In this document: piece after piece, positions 57,981 through 64,000 of the stretch
Numbering within the stretch: position 1 is the first letter of the stretch
How the letters are laid out: the number at the start of each line of letters is the position of its first letter
Assembly (NCBI GenBank): GCA_001939145.1
Contig: LSRX01000769.1
Span: forward strand, 189,873-253,872
From: Symbiodinium microadriaticum
Lineage: Eukaryota; Sar; Dinophyceae; Suessiales; Symbiodiniaceae
Reading direction: 5' to 3'
Length of the DNA stretch: 64,000 nucleotides
Position numbers and translations under genes: made by a program
The notes under the pieces: model-generated
What the model was told of the DNA's origin: nothing
Databases searched by the model: none
The model's input: only the letters and a program-made list of their open reading frames with translations

Positions 57981-58179
57981 GTCCGAGCCTACACGAGGCA
58001 ACGCGAGGGGAAGTACTGATCGGGCCGTTCCTTTTTCGCATTCTAGTTTTTCGTCAGAAGAGGGGTTCAACATCGCCCGGCAGCGACTGCCAGTCAGTTG
58101 CGAGGAACTCTGTCCATCACTGCGAGGCTCGTTTCAGAACTTCCTGGTGCGACCTTTTGGGGCAAAGGTTTTTACTGAG

Positions 58180-58538
58180 GAAGGCTTGTTGTCCCGAGCG
58201 TATGTTGTGCAAAACGGTGGCACATCGACAGGCCGCAAAGGCCTCTTAAAGCTTCGGCATGCTGATTGGTTTGCTCTGAGTCGGTGGGCAACTGGGCCGC
58301 GGATGAAACTGCCAAGGCAGCGGAGAAGTCTGACTTGAGCTGTGTGCCGGAGTATACCGAGGAGATCAATGCCTGGTACCAGCCACAAGAAACTTACTTC
58401 TTCATGTTCTGTCAACACCTGCTTGAAACCACCAAGGCTGTCACGCAGCTCCGCAAGATTGCCAAACCGAGTACGGCTGAAAAGCAGAAAGACGATGGGA
58501 CTATGCCCACGGCGCAACGTCAGTGGCTGCCATCATAG
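58180..58538 (+). pseudogene. possible retroelement RNase H fragment
   Basis: On the plus strand the frame 58266-58538 reads SVGNWAADETAKAAEKSDLS, continuing to a helix-like YFFMFCQHLLETTKAVTQLR. The GNxxADxxAKxA core is the C-terminal signature of RNase H domains in retroelements, including those common in dinoflagellate genomes, and such fragments are often followed by a helical tail like this one. The frame just upstream, in another phase, reads KLRHADWFALS, which would fit the residues before the motif if one frameshift is assumed. No reverse transcriptase is seen nearby and the frame stops at TAG, so this would be a decayed remnant. A chance match to a short motif is possible. Confidence 0.4.
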
Positions 58539-58539
58539 G

Positions 58540-59110
58540 CAGAGAGCTGATGTGTGTGGATGTGCCTTTTCGCCTTGGGCCTCGGAGGCAACAACTAGAC
58601 TGGCCTGAGTGATTCTTGACGACGACGATAATGCAGTGGGCTCGCTTGCTACAGCGGCCTGTACACCGTCATCCTCCCGAATACCATCACCTGTCTGGTA
58701 TTACTTAGTTTGAGTTGATGGTCAACTATGTCATTTGTTCTAAGCGACTGCCACCTGCTCGTACAACCTTACAGGGTCAACAATGCCATGTTGATCCGCT
58801 ACAAGACAAGGGCATACTTCATCTTGTAGTCCTTCGAGAGAGCTTGGTCAGTTTTCGGCCATCAGCTCGACGTCACCGTTTGCATTGTCTGGGGTGCTCG
58901 GAGAAGTGAACGGGCGAAAGGGATTGCTGGCAAGACCCATTCTGCAGTGGCCGGAGAAGAAGACATGTAGTGTGTTTTGCGAACTCTTGCAGAACCGCTG
59001 TGGAGAGGCGTTAAGAGCCGTTTCGCTGAAACAGTGAAAATGTGCGTGCGACGACAGCGGGCTTGCCCCTCCTAACACAGGACGCCAGGCTGGCCTGAGT
59101 CCTCCTTCGT
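58540..59110. other. no supported gene
   Basis: Only short frames are present and no repeat structure is obvious. The stretch lies between the RNase H-like fragment and the telomere-like repeat. Confidence 0.4.
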
Positions 59111-59117
59111 CAACCCG

Positions 59118-59235
59118 TTAAAGGTTGAGGGTTTTGGTATAGAGTTTAGGGTTTAGGGTTTAAGGTTTAGGGTTCAGGGTTCTTGGTTCAGGGCTTAGGT
59201 TTGAAGGGTTGTGCCTTCGAGGGTTTTGGTTTAGT
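59118..59235. repeat. TTTAGGG-type telomere-like repeat, interstitial
   Basis: The plus strand has GAGTTTAGGGTTTAGGGTTT followed by AAGGTTTAGGGTTCAGGGTT and further diverged GGTTCAGGGCTTAGGTTTGA units. Two units are perfect TTTAGGG and the rest are variants. This is the clearest telomere-type sequence in the window and is G-rich toward the right-hand end. Confidence 0.85.
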
Positions 59236-59394
59236 TCAGCAGCTCCGGACCGAACAGTTTCTAGTGGAGCTCCTCTGTAGGGATTTGCACCGCCCAAAGA
59301 ATCCCATGAAATTAGAAAATACCAAGTTTCATCACTATTATCATCCCCACAGTTCAGACCAATCTCATCAGCCCTCTCTGTTACCTTAGAGACT

Positions 59395-59565
59395 GAAAAC
59401 TGAACCTTGAAGCCTGAAACCCTAAAGCTTGAAACCCTGAAGCATATGACCGTGAAGCCCGAAACTCTTGACCCTGGAACCCTAAAGCCTGAAACCTTAA
59501 AGCCTGAAACCCTGAAATATGAAACCAGAAAGCCTGAAACCCCAAACCCGGACCCCCCCCCCCGT
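59395..59565. repeat. GAAACCCTGAAGCCT minisatellite and poly-C
   Basis: A 10-15-bp degenerate unit, (T)GAAACCCT(A/G)AAGCC, runs from about 59400 to 59550 and ends in a C run (about 59554-59563). It is C-rich on the plus strand, the opposite orientation to the TTTAGGG-like block 170 bp to its left, so the two blocks face each other. Confidence 0.8.
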
Positions 59566-59639
59566 TACATATTTCCTACATCTTGGGTTGCTTTGGCACT
59601 GCAAACTGCTACAAAGGCAAGGGCCGCCATCTAAGTGTA

Positions 59640-60460
59640 AAACTTGCCAAAAACTGATAAGAATAGGAAAGACTGCAACCTACCAGCAGATATCGCCTCC
59701 AAGTACCGCTCTTCCTCAAACAACTAGTCTTGCCTTCGGCCGTGCGTCTGCAAGAGTGCTTGGAGATGTCGCCTGTCACAAAGAGGAGCAGCAAGCCGTG
59801 CAAGCGCGCCATTTGTTGCAGGGCGCTACCTCCAGAGCTTCATCAACTGGCTGCTGCCATGTGTCTTGAGACCTTGGTGCTTGCAAGCGCTAAGGTGAGA
59901 AGCAGTTCGTGCACAGAAAGCTCCGGACACGGTCTCCGCGCCGGCCACAGCCTCAGCCCAGCTATTATCGAAGCTGACTTGATATCCAAGACCTGCATTT
60001 TGCCTTGCCACCAACAATTGAGAGAAGGGCTGCCAGCGTCTTCCAGAGTCTATCGCCTAGTCGTGTGTCAGCTATAAGCCCGTTCAGCGCGACCTCCTTG
60101 ATCGACCGAGATTGAATGTGAGGTTTAAATGTTCCCACCATCTCAAATTGGTCCACCAGCCCCCTTTCGGGCATTCGCTCGGATACTTTGGGCATCCATG
60201 GGATGCCAGAGCGCGAGTGTTCATCGAAGATGTCGGAGTGGAGGTCCCAGTGGTCTCTGGGCTCCCTTTCCTCCGGCTTGTTCTCAAAGGCCACGCCGGT
60301 CCCCAGCGAGTGGCTCCTTCGCAGCCGGAAGAGCGACTCCTTGTGGCTCCAGTCGCTCTCCAGGGTTGGTGAGAAGCTGACAGTTCGCGACTCGCGCGCC
60401 TCAGCTCTGTGACCACTCATGAGCATAAGGCGGCATATTCGTACCATCTGCACTCAAGAG
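59640..60460 (-). CDS. unrecognised protein with LRR-like unit
   Basis: A 162-codon minus-strand frame (60453-59965) is protein-like throughout: VSFSPTLESDWSHKESLFRL, GVAFENKPEEREPRDHWDLH, VSERMPERGLVDQFEMVGTF and IKEVALNGLIADTRLGDRLW. A further stretch after a CAG acceptor near 59985 reads VLDIKSASIIAGLRLW. The last two resemble LRR or similar solenoid units. The frame probably includes intron at its end. It lies downstream of the membrane-protein exons on the same strand and may be the C-terminal cytosolic part of that protein or a separate gene. Confidence 0.45.
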
Positions 60461-60639
60461 ACGGCGCTCTTCGGCTGACGAAGGTCTTCCTGCACCAGGC
60501 ATGTCGTTAGTCTGCACTGGAGCCTGCTACATCTTGATGAGCCGGTCCTGTATCTTCCTCGTCTTTCGGGATCTTGGGCCGCGACGAGGAATTGGGGGTA
60601 GCAGCCCTGGAATGCGCAGCAGGCGACCGTATTTCAGCG

Positions 60640-62400
60640 GCTCTTCACGCTGATACCGCAGCAGGTGATCGCCACCTGAGGTCTGCGAAGCATGTCCGAA
60701 ACATGGCGAAAACAGAAGCGGATGTTCCTTCCTCCTGCGAGACGGCTTGGAGCCACAGGAGACGAAGTCTAAGCCTTCTGAGTGTGGAGCTGGCAGGCAG
60801 AGAGCGCATGAGTTCGTAGCGCATGCGAAGTCGCAGGGCTTTCGGTCTCACCAAGATCTTCACCTTTTTGGAACCTGAGTGCCAAAGGCGGACGGCAACA
60901 GACAAACTCCCAAACTCTGCTCTTAAAACGTCCATGCGTCTATACTCTCTCTTTCTCTGACATGAGAGAAGCGGCCGAGCACTTCCGGCAGATTCTGGGA
61001 CGATGGATCTTCGTCCAAGAAAGACTCATTTGCGGAGGAGTAGTCAGAGGATTCCTCGCCATCCTCGGAGCTCTCCACTTCTTCCTGGGGAAAACTCCTG
61101 AAAGGACACTGCAAAGGAGAGCTGCCGATTCATGTGCTCTCTACTCTTTCTCTCCTTTCTCTCTTGTCTCAGCTCCTGTATGCTTCGAGAACGCTTTCCA
61201 TCACAGAAATCTCATCGGGCGTCTCTCTCAAAACCGACAGCATGGTTATCTTCACTGGCGACAGCCACGGAATCAGAAGCCGATCCAATGCCGCATGGAC
61301 CGCCGCCTTCGGTTGAAATTCTGAGAGTGAGAGCGCTGCTGCAAAGCTTCATGCACTTCTGCTGCCAAGGCACAAGCGTGAAGAGAAGCAGAAAGAAAAG
61401 TGGCGCAGCCCAGGTCACTCCATCTCCCATCGTGACGGGACTGACCAAGGCGAGCATGCAAAATGTCATGACCACGCCTGCACACGGAATGCCAGCCATG
61501 AAAAGTCGCAGAAGCCGAGAATTAGTTTTCTCGATACATAGAACATTTAGAAACTTAGCAGGGCATCCAAAGCACTGAGCATCTTCTGAAGTCTTCGGGC
61601 GCGGGCAAGGAATCGCACACGGAACTTCAAGTTCTTCTCTCCAGCTGTCAGGTACTTGCGCAAAGCCACTTCTGCTTCCTGCGAAATGTGCAAAATGTTC
61701 CTACGTCGTGATAAAAAGCACAGAAACCGTGATGACGAGATACATAGAATAGTTGTGCCAAAGCGCTAAGATTGCACGAATTCAGCCGGGTCATGCGCCC
61801 TGGCCTTGTAGCTGAGGCCGTTGTTCACGTAATCCTTCAAGAAACGACGCGTGCAAAGTCATCACAGCGCACACGACTATTCGAGAATGTCCTGGATCCT
61901 GTGCTTCGTGATGTCCTCGGCAAGGGAATGACGCTGACAAGCCAAGAGCGTTCTAGGCACGGCTTTGCAGAGCTTCGCGGTGAGTCCCCAAGCCCAGCGC
62001 CAAACTACTGTCCATGTTGCGAAGAGGAGGCCAGTTACAGTACCTTCAAAGGCGAGAAGCTGCTTTAAGCATACGATAAAATACGATAAACACAGACAAG
62101 GCCTCGCCGGAAGTGACAGGACAGAACAGCCAGGCAGCCAAAGCCTGAGTGCCAAACATCCCGCACACTGAGGATGAGGATGCGTTTTCGAACAGGGCTT
62201 TGGCAGAAGCATCCCCACTGTGGCGGCCGTTGAAATTTGGGTCGTTGTGTAGTCCTCCTGATCCAAATAACCTCGACCAGCCTGTCATTGCAGCAAACGG
62301 AAACAACACCGGTTTGCTCCCCGCGTGTCGGTTCCGTGCCTGTTTGACGAGCTCGCGGCAACGCCACCGAACTCGCAAAGGAGAAAGGTTTGCTCCCTGC
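60640..62400 (-). CDS. unrecognised multi-pass membrane protein (exons)
   Basis: In gene order on the minus strand: CGMFGTQALAAWLFCPVTSG then ALSVFIVFYRML (about 62175-62060); AFEGTVTGLLFATWTVVWRW and HSLAEDITKHRIQDILE (about 62065-61880); YVNNGLSYKARAHDPAEF (about 61840-61785); LWHNYSMYLVITVSVLFITT (about 61765-61700); EAEVALRKYLTAGEKNLKFR with VRFLARARRLQKMLSALD (from 61678, after a CGCAG acceptor); GVVMTFCMLALVSPVTMGDG and WAAPLFFLLLFTLVPWQQKC (about 61485-61350); and an acidic exon EEVESSEDGEESSDYSSANE (about 61090-61010). At least four or five hydrophobic segments alternate with charged, helical loops. I recognise no family. A channel or transporter is possible, but no pore, sensor or catalytic motif is seen. 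Confidence 0.5.
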
Positions 62401-62409
62401 GCGTATTCG

Positions 62410-64000
62410 GGCCCTCAGCGCTTTCTGCATTTACCGCTCGCGCCGTGCAACCATGCCTCCTTCCAGAGGCCGAGGACTGTAAAGGCACAAACCTTGCAGA
62501 AAACACGCAAAGCATAACTAGCCTGGACACAATGCGACAGACAAGGCAAAGCGAAGGGTAAAGCAACGAAGCAAATTTGCCTTCGACGACTCATAGAGCC
62601 GTAGCCACGGTTGGCGGAGCCACAGATGCACCTTGGGCCTCAGGTGCGACAATACCCAGCTTCAGTGCAACAGCATCAGGACCGCGAGCGTCTGAAATTC
62701 CGCAGTGCTCACTCGTGACTGGCTGCAGCCTACCCGCCCCACTTCCAAACAGCATGATCGATACCGCATGATCAATTCAATCCAGTTTTTGGTTTGAATT
62801 GTGCTTGTGCGGCGGGTTCGGAGTGTGTGCTTTCTGCTACGATGCATTGTCATGTTCTCGTCTTGACCCGTACGAAAAGCTTATTGCCCTCCTGGTTCCT
62901 TTCACTCGCAAACTTAGCGACAGGTTTCTTGACAAACAGTGCTGGCCTGTACGAACAAAGGCAGACCTACCCTGTAACGCTTCAGTCTCGTGAACGACGC
63001 TTCCAACAACTGTTGGAAACTGCTCCCCTACTGTTTGCTGTGCATCATCTCATCAGACCTGCAAAGGTCTAGCAGCTGTGCAGAATCTTCTGTCGCGTTG
63101 CGACATCTTTTTGGTGCAGTCTCCACAATACCGTCCCAATACTTCTCAAAACCCACAATGAGCGTCTAACGCACGCTCGTTTTCTTACGGTTTGAGGCAT
63201 TGGGTGAAGCTTGGAAGCACGCGATGATGGCAAAGGCTGAACTCCTATCCGCACGAATGTTCACGACATACCCACATGTCGGATGCATGTAGAGGGTACT
63301 TACAAAAATCACAGAAGAATGAATGATTGTGCCGGTGTGCGGGTCAAAGCGCTTTTAAACATAAAGAGCAAATTGGAGCCAAGATGTTAAGGATTGCATG
63401 TATGTCGGCGTGGGGGGCCTGCGCGTTTCGAGTAAACAAGCATTTCTTCAATTTGTCCTACGGTTTCTGGTATGTGTTCAATGACTTGCGTGTCGATGCG
63501 AAGTATGTATGTGTGGCATGCTGAACACAAACTAGTTGATTCTGCTTCATGTCTTGACATATAGCGGCATGGTCAAGGCACACGGTCGCAGAGCCAATAT
63601 GAGCATTCAAGGCATCCTACGTACACTGCAAGTGTTACACAAGCTACCCACTCATGTTTAGGGTAGCAATTTTTGCGTCCATCATATCCTTTCGGGTTTT
63701 GGTCTGTAACTCATTTGAGTCAAAATTGTCAGAGTTTGAGGTCTGACGGACCTCTTCTGCGCATTGTATCTGGGTCGTCCTTCATCCTCTACTATGGCTT
63801 GTGGCTTGTTGGGGTGTTTGAAGAACAGGGGACGACGCCATGATCTTTGCTATGAGTTTAGGGTCCAATACTTCCTATTAGGATTGTTGTCGTTGTTGGA
63901 CTGCTTTTTTGAGGGCAGCCGGTTAGGAATGAGGCTATGCAATCCATCATCTCCTTGGGAGGGAAGAGGGAGGGAGCAAGCGACTAGCTGCATCTGGAGG
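62410..64000. other. no supported gene
   Basis: Short open frames only. From about 63300 the composition becomes T/G-rich on the plus strand, with no domain on either strand and no tandem repeat. A minus-strand piece near 62940-62880 (PALFVKKPVAKFASERNQEG) is weakly protein-like but isolated. Confidence 0.4.

Noticed and set aside
62585-62610. CCGTAGCCA match resembling the start of the dinoflagellate spliced leader
   Set aside because: Only the first nine bases agree; the following CGGTTGGC does not match the rest of the leader, so neither an SL gene nor a relic SL is claimed.
1-64000. tRNA, rRNA or snRNA genes
   Set aside because: No cloverleaf-like or conserved rRNA/snRNA sequence was noticed by eye; a covariance-model scan would be needed to exclude them.

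Overview
The window looks like nuclear DNA of a dinoflagellate, most likely a symbiotic/Symbiodiniaceae-type alga (inference). No ORF works as an intact multi-domain gene. Recognisable proteins appear only when short exons are joined across small introns, and those introns almost always start with GC (less often GA or GT) and end with AG followed by an exonic G. About 28 such junctions could be placed by homology and reading phase: roughly 19 GC, 5 GA and 4 GT donors. GC/GA donors with AG|G acceptors are known from Symbiodinium-type genomes. The window also carries degenerate CCCTAAA/TTTAGGG-type repeats, many microsatellites and almost no mobile-element coding sequence.

Layout. 0.2-3.8 kb: microsatellites, then a higher-order repeat of degenerate telomere-like (CCCTAA / CCCAAGAAC) blocks alternating with CTATACTCTACTGTACTG-like blocks, then AT-rich and TTCC/ATTC tracts. 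3.8-12.8 kb: exons of one or more leucine-rich-repeat (LRR) proteins. 13.7-16.4 kb: a secreted or ER-targeted beta-lactamase-fold serine hydrolase with a duplicated N-terminal cassette. 17.0-18.1 kb: the 3' end of another LRR-like gene. 23.3-24.0 kb: a type-11 SAM methyltransferase. 28.6-30.6 kb: an LRR gene. 33.9-35.7 kb: a YeiH/UPF0324-family membrane transporter (bacterial-type), nine exons. 37-46.7 kb: several unrecognised genes. 47.4-48.4 kb: an FKBP-type prolyl isomerase, four exons. 48.8-50.3 kb: unrecognised exons, followed by minisatellites. 51.2-55.4 kb: a voltage-gated cation channel with two tandem voltage-sensor domains and only one visible pore. 57.9-59.6 kb: telomere-like repeats and a possible retroelement RNase H fragment. 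60-62.4 kb: an unrecognised multi-pass membrane protein.

Every gene that could be supported lies on the minus strand, consistent with the long unidirectional gene blocks of dinoflagellates. The only plus-strand coding trace with a possible identity is the decayed RNase H-like fragment. The genes do not form an obvious pathway. Exon boundaries were reconstructed by eye; first and last exons are usually uncertain, and transcript evidence would be needed to fix them.
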